Source of the DNA: Pseudomonas rhizosphaerae | GTDB lineage: Bacteria; Pseudomonadota; Gammaproteobacteria; Pseudomonadales; Pseudomonadaceae | Assembly: GCF_000761155.1 (NCBI RefSeq) | Contig: NZ_CP009533.1 | Coordinates: 868,001 to 932,000 of the forward strand | Direction of reading: 5' to 3' | Length of the DNA stretch: 64,000 bases | Made by a program: the position numbers and the translations under genes | Notes under the pieces: model-generated | The model's input: the letters and a program-made list of their open reading frames with translations, nothing else | What the model was told of the DNA's origin: nothing | Databases searched by the model: none | Part shown: in pieces, positions 1 through 11,022 of the stretch | Layout: each line of letters starts with the position of its first letter | Numbering within the stretch: position 1 is the first letter of the stretch

Positions 1-733
1 AGGTGCCCCACTGGCGCGGCAAGTCCCGTTGTGCATAGGTGTTGTTGCGCTGCCACTGCGAAACGGTGTTCGGACTCTTGATGAAGGCAGAGCTCGAACG
101 CAGTCGCCAGCCCGCCAGGTTCACGCCAGCCTGCAGGTAAAGGCTGCCCTGATAATGGCTGCCTTCGCCCTCGCGGTGCACCTGTGCGGCGCTGGCCTGG
201 TAATTGAGCAGGGCGGCGTCGATACCGCTGTCCCATTCCTGCTCGTCGATGAAGCCGTCGGTGGAGCTGTGCAGAAACGCCTGCGGTATGCTTAGCTCGA
301 GGGTCATGGCTCGCGGGTCGAATTGCTGGGCAGCCCCTTCGAAATGCTCGCCCAGGCTCACGCACGGCTCACTCTGACCGGGAGCCAGGGCCACGCCCCA
401 GCCGTCCAGCAGCGCGGGGGTGAAGCAGGCTTGCAGGCGGTCCTCGCCGGGTGCGCGGAAAAACCTCAGGGTCTGCTGTTCGAGGCGTTTGCCGTTGAGC
501 CGTACCGTGACGGGATACATGCCCGGTGGCAGCCCTTCCTGGCCGCGCAGATGGTTCAGGTCGATGACCTGCTCGGGGTCGCTGGCGCCGAATGTTCGCA
601 GAAAGCTGCGATCGAATACTTCGTCGGATTCAGCTGCGCAGGCATCCGGCGAGGCGCACAGCAGGCAGCCGGCCAGTACCGTCGGCCATGGCCATGGCCA
701 GGCAGCGCAGCGTTTGGGTAAGTAGTTGGGCAT
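1..733 (-). CDS. Fimbrial outer-membrane usher, N-terminal part (cut by window edge)
   Basis: This is the first 244 codons of an outer-membrane usher, the pore that receives chaperone-bound pilins and secretes the growing fimbria. The frame stays open from the ATG at 733 to the window edge. After a signal peptide with an odd Trp-Pro run (AWPWPWPTV) and a cleavage-like ACAAES, the mature part has the usual usher N-domain texture (FDRSFLRTFG, LPPGMYPVTVRLNG) and then the start of the barrel (AALLNYQASA, YLQAGVNLAGWRLR). It lies 36 bp after the chaperone gene, in pilin-chaperone-usher order. The match is by pattern and context; the plug and C-terminal domains are outside the window. Confidence 0.88.
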   Translation of the reverse strand, partial: MPNYLPKRCAAWPWPWPTVLAGCLLCASPDACAAESDEVFDRSFLRTFGASDPEQVIDLNHLRGQEGLPPGMYPVTVRLNGKRLEQQTLRFFRAPGEDRLQACFTPALLDGWGVALAPGQSEPCVSLGEHFEGAAQQFDPRAMTLELSIPQAFLHSSTDGFIDEQEWDSGIDAALLNYQASAAQVHREGEGSHYQGSLYLQAGVNLAGWRLRSSSAFIKSPNTVSQWQRNNTYAQRDLPRQWGT

Positions 734-769
734 ATCATCGCTCGGCAACGTCCCTGTGCCTGTCGTCGA

Positions 770-1516
770 TCAGGCGCCGCCTGCAACAGGCACGCGCACG
801 GGTTCGGAGTAGCCGCCATGATCGTTGATGGTGGAAAACACCACGCTGTCGGGCAGCCACGACGGTTCGTTCAGTGGGTAGTGGCGCACCGAGCGGGGCG
901 CCACCATCAGCGGCGCGGCTATTTCATGTTCGCGCTTGGCGTCGGCCACTTTGATACCGATGAACGACACATGGTAGGGCGTGGGGTTGTCGACTTGCAG
1001 GGTCCGTCGACCGTTTTCGCGCTGCAGCGACCACTGCAATTGTTCACCCGCCTGCAGCACCGTGCCCGGCAGGCCCGGGGGGCGGTAGAACATCTTGATG
1101 CGTGTGCGCAGGGCCACTTTCAGCACGTTGTCGTCAGAGTCGCGGCTGGCCGGAATCTCCTGCACGTTGAAGTAGAACAGCGATTCCCTGTCGCCGGGCA
1201 AGCGGGCACCGACATCCAGGATGCGCACACTTTGCTCTTGCCGTGAATCCAGCCTGAACAAGGGTGGCGTGGCCATGAATGGCGTTGCCTGGGTGTCGTC
1301 GTCGGCTTCGGTATTGATCCAGGCCTGCACGGCATAATGCTGCGCGGTGGGGTTGCTGACAGTGACCGAAACTTCCTGCTTGCTGCCGTCGAACACCACA
1401 CGGGTGTTGTTGAGCACGATGCCCGCCTGTGCTGGCCCGCAAGCTATCGCCATAAGTGCAAGGCTCAGCAGCAACGGCCAGCGCCGCAGAGGTGGAGGTG
1501 GAGGTGGAGTAGTCAT
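770..1516 (-). CDS. Periplasmic fimbrial chaperone (PapD family)
   Basis: This 248-residue PapD/FimC-type chaperone folds pilin subunits in the periplasm by donor-strand complementation and delivers them to the usher. A signal peptide ends near ACGPAQA, and the mature protein opens with the classic strand GIVLNNTRVVFDG. Other family marks are VTVSNPTAQHYAVQAWI, PPLFRLDSRQEQSVRI with the Arg-rich subunit-binding edge, LFYFNVQEIP and KMFYRPPGLPG, followed by the second Ig-like domain. The N-terminus is unusual: six prolines follow MTT, encoded by a repeated CCACCT unit. It sits between the pilin (53 bp upstream) and the usher (36 bp downstream). Confidence 0.95.
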   Translation of the reverse strand: MTTPPPPPPLRRWPLLLSLALMAIACGPAQAGIVLNNTRVVFDGSKQEVSVTVSNPTAQHYAVQAWINTEADDDTQATPFMATPPLFRLDSRQEQSVRILDVGARLPGDRESLFYFNVQEIPASRDSDDNVLKVALRTRIKMFYRPPGLPGTVLQAGEQLQWSLQRENGRRTLQVDNPTPYHVSFIGIKVADAKREHEIAAPLMVAPRSVRHYPLNEPSWLPDSVVFSTINDHGGYSEPVRVPVAGGA

Positions 1517-1569
1517 GTCGAATCCTTGAAAGTGAAGCGGCGCGCAGGCATGCCTGCGCGCAGGATTGA

Positions 1570-2115
1570 TCAGTGAATCTCGACCGTGAACGCAGCCTTG
1601 CCTTTGGCTGGCCCTGCCGTGGCCGCCCCGGTGGCAATGTAGTTGGCGGTGAACGCCATGGGCTCTTCGGGCTTGAGGTAGGCAGCAGACGGCTCGTTGA
1701 GTCGTACTTCGTTACCCGAGGCGTCGCGGATCTGAATGGCGACGTTCTTGGCCGCTGTCGCCGGATTTTCCAGACCCAGCCATTGACCGTTCGGGCCTTG
1801 CGCACCGGTCAGGCCGATGAAGGTGACGGAGGCGGACTTGTCCTTGAGGTCGCATCCAGGGTCAGTGGCGTCGACCATCAGGGCGAAGTGACCACCACCG
1901 GCCACGTCACCGGCTTTTTTCAGGGTGTTGACCGACACCTTGCCGATGAAAGCCTCGCCTTTGACGCCGCCGGAGGTGTCGCCCACGCTGATGACGCAGG
2001 TGCTGGTGTCGACAGAGCCGTTGAAGTTGATTTCACCGTCGGCTGCATTCGCCAGGCTGGCTGCGCTGGCCAGGCCGGCGGCACAGAGAAGTTGCGCGAG
2101 TTTGTAGCTGTTCAT
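1570..2115 (-). CDS. Major fimbrial subunit (chaperone-usher pilin)
   Basis: This 181-residue type-1-like pilin has a signal peptide (MNSYKLAQLLCAAGLASAAS, cleaved near ANAADG). The mature protein starts with the usual pilin strand (GEINFNGSVDTSTCVISV), has two cysteines placed for the conserved disulfide (in DTSTC and DPGCD), and ends in an alternating beta strand, AAFTVEIH, as chaperone-bound subunits do. The start at 2115 is chosen because AAAGGG lies just upstream; an in-frame extension to 2166 would add a charged stretch before the signal peptide. As the first gene of the cluster it is probably the major shaft subunit. No tip adhesin is visible in the window. Confidence 0.92.
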   Translation of the reverse strand: MNSYKLAQLLCAAGLASAASLANAADGEINFNGSVDTSTCVISVGDTSGGVKGEAFIGKVSVNTLKKAGDVAGGGHFALMVDATDPGCDLKDKSASVTFIGLTGAQGPNGQWLGLENPATAAKNVAIQIRDASGNEVRLNEPSAAYLKPEEPMAFTANYIATGAATAGPAKGKAAFTVEIH

Positions 2116-2250
2116 AGCGTGCCCTTTTCGATACTGAGAAGTTGATCTGTCTTTTTGCGTTACCAAAGAAGCCGGTATCGCGTTGACGGATCGGAATTCT
2201 GCTCAGTCGCGGGCGCACGCCCCATAGGAAAATTCCCAAACTGCAAAAAC

Positions 2251-2273
2251 AAGACGGCCCCTGAACGGGGCCG
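2251..2273 (-). terminator. Rho-independent terminator after dolP
   Basis: On the minus strand a GC-rich hairpin (GGCCCC stem, loop about TGAAC on the plus strand) is followed by CTTGTTTTTG. It lies 31 bp past the dolP stop and separates the lpoA-dolP group from the fimbrial cluster. Confidence 0.8.
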
Positions 2274-2303
2274 CCTCTTACTCGTCCTACAGCAAGCTTT
2301 GGG

Positions 2304-3586
<1,283 letters not shown>

Positions 3587-3592
3587 CTAGGG

Positions 3593-3964
3593 TCAGCTGT
3601 CGAAGGCATTGCGTATCCAGTTCAGGCGCGTGGCCTGGGTACCGGTGCCTTCCAGGGCAACCACGTCGAACCGGCATGGGTGTTGGGCCCAGCGCGCTTC
3701 CTTGATGAGGAAGTACTGCGCGGCCATCACCAGCTTTTCGCGCTTGCGGGCATCGATGCTGGCCAACGCTCCACCCCATTGTGCGTGCAGGCGATAGCGG
3801 ACCTCGACGAATACTACTGTATCGCCCTCTAGCATGACCAGATCAAGCTCGCCTCGTTTGCACAGCCAGTTCTGTGCCAGCAGGCTCAGGCCCTGTGCAC
3901 GCAAGTGCTCCAGGGCTTGCTGCTCGGCCTCGCGACCCGCCTTCTGGCGGGGGCTTAGCGACAT
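3593..3964 (-). CDS. yraN: YraN family endonuclease-like protein (UPF0102)
   Basis: This 123-residue member of the UPF0102/YraN family has an endonuclease-like fold with the core GELDLVMLEGDTVVFVEVRYR, which matches the family's E-x-D...(V/E)xVK/R pattern of restriction-endonuclease-like folds. Its function is not established. The start is set by the TAATG overlap with the lpoA stop at 3964-3966, so the two are translationally coupled; a longer in-frame start at 4018 would lie inside lpoA. The lpoA-yraN pairing is conserved across gammaproteobacteria. Confidence 0.93.
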   Translation of the reverse strand: MSLSPRQKAGREAEQQALEHLRAQGLSLLAQNWLCKRGELDLVMLEGDTVVFVEVRYRLHAQWGGALASIDARKREKLVMAAQYFLIKEARWAQHPCRFDVVALEGTGTQATRLNWIRNAFDS

Positions 3965-5757
3965 TACGGCGTGGTGTTGGGCAGGCGCTGGACTTGACCA
4001 CCAACGAACTGCGCCCACGGCAATTGGCGTTCGATGCGCTGGGTGGCGCTCATGCCCAGATTACCGGACAGACCCTCGACACGGCTGTCGGGCAGGGCCT
4101 TGAGCTGGCCCAGGCGCGCGGCCAAGGTGTAGGCATCGACGCCCATGGCGTACAACCGGCCCATGCTGCCGTTGGCCTGTGGCCACTGACGCACGACCTG
4201 CTGGCGCAATGGATTGCTGGAGTCGAGCAGCCAGGGCGTCTCGCAGAAGCGAATGCCGGTCATGTCGTTGTACTGGGCCTGGTCACCACTGGCACTGAAC
4301 ACATGCGAAGTGGCGTAGACCGGAAGGTCGCCGGCGTACTGGAAGTTCAGGGTCGGCTTGATCTGCTGGGCCTGCTGGGGCGTGGCAGCCAGGAAGATGA
4401 AGTCGATGTCCTGGCGGCGCGATGCCTGTGCGCCGGTGCTGCTCTGCAGGCCACTGCCGGCATTGCGCACATTGAGCATGCTGGCGATCTGTTGAGCCAG
4501 TTGCACGGGCTGGTCGACGCGTTCGGCTGCAACCAGGGTGCCGCCATTGGCTTCAAAGTCTTGACGGAAGGCGTTGAGGACGCGGTCGCCCCAGTCGCCC
4601 TTGGGGATCATGGCAGCGGCGTTATGCAGACCGTCGGCACGTGCCCGACGCGAGACTTCGCGGGCTTCGTCTTCGGCGGCCAGGCCGAACTGGAACAGCT
4701 GGGGTGGGCCAACCTGATTGCTGTCGCTGTAGTTCAGCGCCAGGGTCGGCAGCGGCAACTGAGCACGTGCTGCCAGCTGCTTGACCAGTGGTTTTTCCAG
4801 CGGACCGATCACCAGCTGCACGCCTTGGGCCTGGGCCTGGCGGTAGAAGTCGTCGAGCGAAGTCAGGCGCGAACTGTCGATCACGTCGATCACCGGCGGC
4901 TTCTGGCCGGCTTGCTGGGCTTGATAGTAGGCGGCCATGAAGCCTTCGCGCAGGGCGCGCGCCACACCCGCCAGTTGCCCATCCTGAGGCAGCAGCAAGG
5001 CGATGCGGGTCAATGGCTGACTGGCCAGGGCCTTGAGCTTGACCAGGGGCGTCGGCAGCTGGCGAGCGGCTGGATGAGTGGCGTGCTGGGCTACCCAAGT
5101 ATCGATGGCGGCTTGCTGCTGTTCCAGGGTGCCCGCCGATTTGACCGCCAGGGCCAGGCTCAACCAGCCAGCGAAATCGTCGCTGCCCTGGTTTTGCAGT
5201 TGCTCCACCGGCAGCGAACCTACCAGTGCCCAGATGGCTTCGTGATTCTGCCCAGCGGCGTCACCACTGAGCAGCGGCGCGACGAACACCCGCTCGCGGG
5301 CTGCGGCCAGGACCTGGCCGTCGGCTTCCAGCGCGCGTGCGCGAACCAGATGGGTACGCACCTGCTGGTCCGCAGGCAGTTCGCCCAGGCGCTGCAGACT
5401 TGGATGGTGGAGCGCGGCGAGCGCGGCCTTGGCGTCGTTGCGGGTCAGCGCAAGCTCTGCGCCCAGCGTGCTGGCCAGGATCTGCAGGCCCGGCTTGAGC
5501 AGTTCGATGCGCACCTGCTGCAGGATCTGCGTCGCACGGCTTGCGTCGCCTTGCCGCGCGGCCTGGTCCGCAGCGCTCAGGCGCAGAACGGACGCTTCTT
5601 CCGGCGACTTGCTGGCAGTGGCGCGTTCGAGCAGTTGCTCGACGGTGGCGTCCGGAGTGCGGGGCAGCTCACCGAGATTGGATGAAGGCGAACTGGCGCA
5701 CGCAGCCAGCAAGGCGGCGAGGCATAGGGCAGATAGAAGCCGCAGGCAGGCTGTCAT
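3964..5757 (-). CDS. lpoA: Penicillin-binding protein activator lipoprotein LpoA
   Basis: This 597-residue outer-membrane lipoprotein has a signal peptide and lipobox LLAAC (Cys20). The N-terminal half is helical and TPR-like (repeated Ala/Leu/Glu-rich helices). The C-terminal half, from about residue 260 (TRIALLLPQDGQLAGVARAL), has a periplasmic-binding-protein fold (LppC/YraM). In E. coli, LpoA reaches through the peptidoglycan to activate the bifunctional synthase PBP1a. It is the first gene of the minus-strand lpoA-yraN-diaA-dolP series and is divergent from rsmI, with about 200 bp of shared upstream DNA. Confidence 0.95.
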   Translation of the reverse strand: MTACLRLLSALCLAALLAACASSPSSNLGELPRTPDATVEQLLERATASKSPEEASVLRLSAADQAARQGDASRATQILQQVRIELLKPGLQILASTLGAELALTRNDAKAALAALHHPSLQRLGELPADQQVRTHLVRARALEADGQVLAAARERVFVAPLLSGDAAGQNHEAIWALVGSLPVEQLQNQGSDDFAGWLSLALAVKSAGTLEQQQAAIDTWVAQHATHPAARQLPTPLVKLKALASQPLTRIALLLPQDGQLAGVARALREGFMAAYYQAQQAGQKPPVIDVIDSSRLTSLDDFYRQAQAQGVQLVIGPLEKPLVKQLAARAQLPLPTLALNYSDSNQVGPPQLFQFGLAAEDEAREVSRRARADGLHNAAAMIPKGDWGDRVLNAFRQDFEANGGTLVAAERVDQPVQLAQQIASMLNVRNAGSGLQSSTGAQASRRQDIDFIFLAATPQQAQQIKPTLNFQYAGDLPVYATSHVFSASGDQAQYNDMTGIRFCETPWLLDSSNPLRQQVVRQWPQANGSMGRLYAMGVDAYTLAARLGQLKALPDSRVEGLSGNLGMSATQRIERQLPWAQFVGGQVQRLPNTTP

Positions 5758-5838
5758 GGGTATCTTCCTGATTTACTCGATCAATATACGGGCAAGTGTA
5801 CCCAAGCATCGGCGAGGGTGCGATGAAGAAGGCAAGCG

Positions 5839-5855
5839 CGTCCTTATATAGGACG
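5839..5855. promoter_or_regulatory. Inverted repeat between lpoA and rsmI
   Basis: CGTCCT and AGGACG form a perfect 6-bp inverted repeat around the AT-rich centre TATAT, about 80 bp upstream of lpoA and 100 bp upstream of rsmI. It could be an operator in this divergent region. A TACAAT box at 5918-5923 could be the rsmI -10. No known binding site was recognised. Confidence 0.3.
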
Positions 5856-5954
5856 AGCAAATGTTTCACCCGAGCGGTGCCGAATCGCAGGACAAGCACT
5901 GGGTGGCGCAGAGCCTGTACAATGCCGGTTTGGCCGAACGACAAGGTGTGTGCT

Positions 5955-6824
5955 GTGACTGCTTCAAGCGCTTCTAATTCCACCCCAGGCACACTTTATG
6001 TAGTCGCCACGCCCATCGGCAATCTGGACGACATGAGCGCACGCGCGTTGAAGATCCTGAGCGACGTGGCGCTGATCGCAGCCGAAGACACGCGCCATTC
6101 GCTACGCCTGATGCAGCACTTCGGTTTGAATACGCCGTTGGCCGCCTGCCACGAGCACAATGAGCGGGATGAAGGCAGCCGGTTCATTCAGCGATTGCTG
6201 GCAGGCGATGACGTGGCGCTGATTTCCGATGCCGGTACGCCGCTGATTTCCGACCCCGGCTACCACCTGGTGCGGCAGGCGCGCGCGGCGGGCGTGCAGG
6301 TGGTGCCGGTGCCTGGGCCCTGCGCCCTGATCGCGGCGCTGTCGGCCGCAGGCCTGCCCTCGGACCGGTTCATCTTCGAAGGCTTCCTGCCGGCCAAGAC
6401 CGCCGGCCGTTGCGCGCGCCTTGAACAGGTCCGGGAAGAGCCGCGCACCTTGATCTTCTACGAGGCGCCGCATCGCATACTCGAATGCCTGCAGGACATG
6501 GAGAAAGTCTTCGGCGGCGAGCGTCCCGCGCTGTTGGCGCGCGAATTGACGAAAACCTTTGAAACCCTCAAGGGGCTGCCGCTGTCGGAGTTGCGTGCGT
6601 TCGTGGAAGCCGACAGCAACCAGCAGCGTGGCGAGTGTGTGGTACTGGTGGCTGGATGGACCGCCCCGCTCAGCGACGAGGCTGTCAGCGGCGAGGTCAT
6701 GCGCGTTCTCGACCTGTTGTTGGCGGAGATGCCGCTCAAGCGCGCTGCTGCCGTTGCCGCAGAGATCACTGGGGTGCGCAAAAACCTGCTTTATCAGGTC
6801 GCGCTGGAAAAACAGAAGGCATGA
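5955..6824 (+). CDS. rsmI: 16S rRNA (cytidine-1402-2'-O)-methyltransferase RsmI
   Basis: This 289-residue tetrapyrrole-methylase-fold enzyme uses SAM to 2'-O-methylate C1402 in the ribosomal P site; RsmH, encoded just downstream, methylates the base of the same nucleotide. Signatures are GTLYVVATPIGNLDD, AEDTRHSLRLMQHF, DVALISDAGTPLISDPGY and VPGPCALIAALSAAGLPSDR. The GTG at 5955 is chosen because AAGGTG lies 9 nt upstream and the protein then begins just before the conserved GTLYVVATP; longer in-frame starts at 5796 and 5922 add unrelated sequence. It is divergent from lpoA and upstream of rnpB. Confidence 0.95.
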   Translation: MTASSASNSTPGTLYVVATPIGNLDDMSARALKILSDVALIAAEDTRHSLRLMQHFGLNTPLAACHEHNERDEGSRFIQRLLAGDDVALISDAGTPLISDPGYHLVRQARAAGVQVVPVPGPCALIAALSAAGLPSDRFIFEGFLPAKTAGRCARLEQVREEPRTLIFYEAPHRILECLQDMEKVFGGERPALLARELTKTFETLKGLPLSELRAFVEADSNQQRGECVVLVAGWTAPLSDEAVSGEVMRVLDLLLAEMPLKRAAAVAAEITGVRKNLLYQVALEKQKA

Positions 6825-6896
6825 TGCCGATCCCCAGAGCTCGATCGGTGTGATTAAAGCTTGTCCTAGCCGGTGCATGTCGTTAACCTGCGCGCC

Positions 6897-7269
6897 GGAG
6901 AGTCGATCGGACAGTCGCTGCCCGTTTTTGTTCCGCAACTTGTTGCAGGGCAAGCGGGGGGAGGAAAGTCCGGGCTCCATAGGGCAGAGTGCCAGGTAAT
7001 GCCTGGGAGGCGCGAGCCTACGGAAAGTGCCACAGAAAATAACCGCCTAAGCGCGCAAGCGCCGGTAAGGGTGAAAAGGTGCGGTAAGAGCGCACCGCAC
7101 GTCTGGCAACAGTTCGTGGCTAGGTAAACCCCACTCGGAGCAAGACCAAATAGGGTTCCATATGGCGCGGCCCGCGTTGGAACCGGGTAGGTTGCTAGAG
7201 GTGTCCAGCGATGGCCATCGTAGAGGAATGACTGTCCTCGACAAAACCCGGCTTACAGATCGACTCTCC
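6897..7269 (+). ncRNA. rnpB: RNase P RNA (type A)
   Basis: This is the catalytic RNA of RNase P, which matures tRNA 5' ends. The ends pair as P1: GGAGAGTCGATC at 6897 with GATCGACTCTCC ending at 7269. Universal blocks are present: GGGGGAGGAAAGTCCGGGCT near 6955 and ACAGAAA...CCGCC near 7033, then GGTAAGGGTGAAAAGGTG, GGTAAACCCC, and the terminal GGCTTACAGATCGACTCTCC. A short T run (CCTTTTTCCC) follows and may mark termination. The ends are set by pairing and could be off by a few bases. Confidence 0.97.
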
Positions 7270-7339
7270 ACCTTTTTCCCTCGCATTACTTCGTAAAAAA
7301 CGGCTGCCAAATCCCCTTTGGTAATGTCGAAAAATTCTT

Positions 7340-7388
7340 AGTCTTGAGACTCTACTTTAAGTTCAAGACGCAGACGCTTGAACTTAAA
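7340..7388. repeat. Two adjacent inverted repeats in the rnpB-mraZ gap
   Basis: The 318-bp gap 7270-7587 holds no gene. AGTCT-TG-AGACT spans 7340-7351. Immediately after, TTTAAGTTCAAG (7356-7367) pairs perfectly over 12 bp with CTTGAACTTAAA (7377-7388) across the 9-base loop ACGCAGACG. No strong T run follows on the plus strand, so it is not a typical terminator. It could be an operator, a structured RNA element or the end of an antisense transcript. Confidence 0.6.
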
Positions 7389-7484
7389 CGGCTTTATGTC
7401 TCCCTCGCGTGCTTCAAATGCCGCGTCCCCTTCATTTTGCGTTCTAAATCTCCGATCTATAAGGCTTTTCCCTACAGACGCGCC

Positions 7485-7514
7485 TTGACGGTGTGGTGGG
7501 GGGGTTCCTATAGT
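7485..7514 (+). promoter_or_regulatory. Putative sigma70 promoter of the mra/dcw cluster
   Basis: TTGACG (7485-7490) and TATAGT (7509-7514), 18 bp apart, would start RNA near 7521, about 67 nt before mraZ. The next features are the MraZ-type repeats. A second candidate, TTGCGT-N15-TATAAG (7437-7463), is weaker. Confidence 0.7.
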
Positions 7515-7521
7515 GTGCGCG

Positions 7522-7547
7522 AGTGGCGGGAAGTGGCGAAAAGTGGG
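7522..7547 (+). promoter_or_regulatory. MraZ-type operator: three 10-bp-spaced AGTGG repeats
   Basis: AGTGG occurs at 7522, 7532 and 7542, exactly one helical turn apart, right at the predicted transcription start. MraZ binds repeated GTG-rich boxes with 10-bp periodicity upstream of its own operon in E. coli and mycoplasmas, so this is the likely autoregulatory site. Confidence 0.75.
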
Positions 7548-7587
7548 TTTTTCGAATGTAAAAAGCTGAGTTCAGGGGAAACGCAAC

Positions 7588-8043
7588 GTGTTTCGTGGAG
7601 CCAATCCGATCAACCTCGATGCCAAGGGACGGCTCGCCATGCCGAGTCGGTATCGTGACGAGTTGGATTCCAAATGCTCCGGTCAGCTGATCATCACGGT
7701 CGACACCGTCGACCCCTGCCTGTGTGTCTATCCACTGGATGAATGGGAACTCATCGAAGCCAAGCTTCGCGCCTTGCCTTCCCTGGTGGAAGGCAATCGC
7801 CGTCTGCAACGCTTGCTGATCGGCAATGCCGTCGACCTCGAACTCGACGGCAGCGGACGTTTCCTGGTGCCTCCGCGCCTGCGCGAGTACGCCCGGCTGG
7901 ACAAGCACGCGATGCTGGTTGGCCAACTGAACAAGTTTCAACTGTGGGACGAGGGTGCGTGGAACGCCGTGAGCGCGGCAGACCTTGCAGCTATACAACA
8001 ACCGGGCGCCATGCCCGAAGAATTGCGTGATTTGATCTTGTGA
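7588..8043 (+). CDS. mraZ: Transcriptional regulator MraZ
   Basis: This 151-residue AbrB-fold protein has two SpoVT-AbrB-like halves, each with the D-x-K/S-G-R core: [18 protein letters not shown] and [18 protein letters not shown]. MraZ forms high-order rings and represses the division/cell-wall operon, and RsmH counteracts it in E. coli. The GTG start follows AGGGGA by about 10 nt. The coding end overlaps the GTG start of rsmH. Three AGTGG repeats about 40-65 bp upstream are its probable target. Confidence 0.96.
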   Translation: MFRGANPINLDAKGRLAMPSRYRDELDSKCSGQLIITVDTVDPCLCVYPLDEWELIEAKLRALPSLVEGNRRLQRLLIGNAVDLELDGSGRFLVPPRLREYARLDKHAMLVGQLNKFQLWDEGAWNAVSAADLAAIQQPGAMPEELRDLIL

Positions 8044-8983
8044 CTATTGATAGCGGCTTCAACCACATCACCGTGCTGCTCGACGAAGCCGTCGAGGCCC
8101 TGGCCGTGCGCGACGATGGTTGCTATCTGGACGGCACGTTCGGCCGTGGCGGCCATAGCCGCCTGATCCTGCGGCACCTGGGGCCCGATGGTCGCCTGTT
8201 GGGGTTCGACAAGGACCCTCAAGCGATTGCCACCGGGCAAGCGCTGGCGGCCGAAGACGGCCGCTTTGTCATTGTGCAGCGCAGCTTTGCCGAGCTGGGT
8301 GCCGAAGTGCGCGAGCGCGGCATGCATGGCAAGGTCAGCGGCATCCTGCTCGACCTGGGCGTATCCTCGCCACAGCTCGACGATGCCGAACGTGGCTTCA
8401 GCTTCCTCCACGACGGCCCTCTGGACATGCGCATGGATCCCTCGCGGGGCATGAGCGCGGCCGAGTTCATCGCGACCGCTGCCGAGGAAGAAATTGCCCG
8501 CGTATTCAAGGAATACGGCGAGGAGCGTTTCGCTCGGCGCATGGCCCGTGCGGTCGTGCAGCGCCGCGAGGTGCAGCCGTTCGAGCGTACCGCTGACCTG
8601 GCCGAAGTGCTCAAGGTCGCCAACCCCGCCTGGGAAAAAGGCAAGAACCCGGCAACCCGCGCTTTCCAGGGTTTGCGTATTCATGTCAACAATGAACTGG
8701 CCGACCTGGAAGCGGGCCTCGAGGCCGCGCTCGATGCGCTGGAAATCGGTGGCCGCCTGGTGGTGATCAGCTTCCATTCCCTGGAAGACCGCATCGTCAA
8801 ACTGTTCATGCGCAAGCTGACCAAGGGCGAAGCCGACAACCTGCCACGTAACCTGCCGGTGCGTTTCGAAGCCTTCGTGCCCAAAGCCAAGCTGCACGGC
8901 AAGGCGCAGTTCGCCTCCGAAGCGGAGCTCAAGGCCAACCCGCGCTCGCGCAGCGCCGTCATGCGTGTAGCGGAGAAGCTGCG

Positions 8984-8987
<4 letters not shown>
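8040..8987 (+). CDS. rsmH: 16S rRNA (cytosine-1402-N4)-methyltransferase RsmH
   Basis: This 315-residue SAM-dependent methyltransferase (MraW) adds an N4-methyl to C1402 of 16S rRNA, the same nucleotide modified by RsmI encoded upstream. Motifs are [29 protein letters not shown] (SAM motif I), [27 protein letters not shown] and [13 protein letters not shown]. The GTG start overlaps the mraZ stop by 4 nt and its TGA overlaps the ftsL ATG, so the first three dcw genes are translationally coupled. Confidence 0.97.

Positions 8988-11021
<2,034 letters not shown>

Positions 11022-11022
<1 letters not shown>

Noticed and set aside
29..721. Plus-strand open frames over the first 720 bp
   Set aside because: The minus strand carries a coherent usher N-terminus continuing past the window edge; the plus-strand frames are shorter and featureless.
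3874..5685. 603-codon open frame antisense to lpoA
   Set aside because: LpoA is supported by lipobox, length and gene order; the other frame is a codon shadow.
7344..7398. Possible promoter inside the rnpB-mraZ palindrome (TTGAAC...TTTATG)
   Set aside because: The spacing between the hexamers is only 9 bp.
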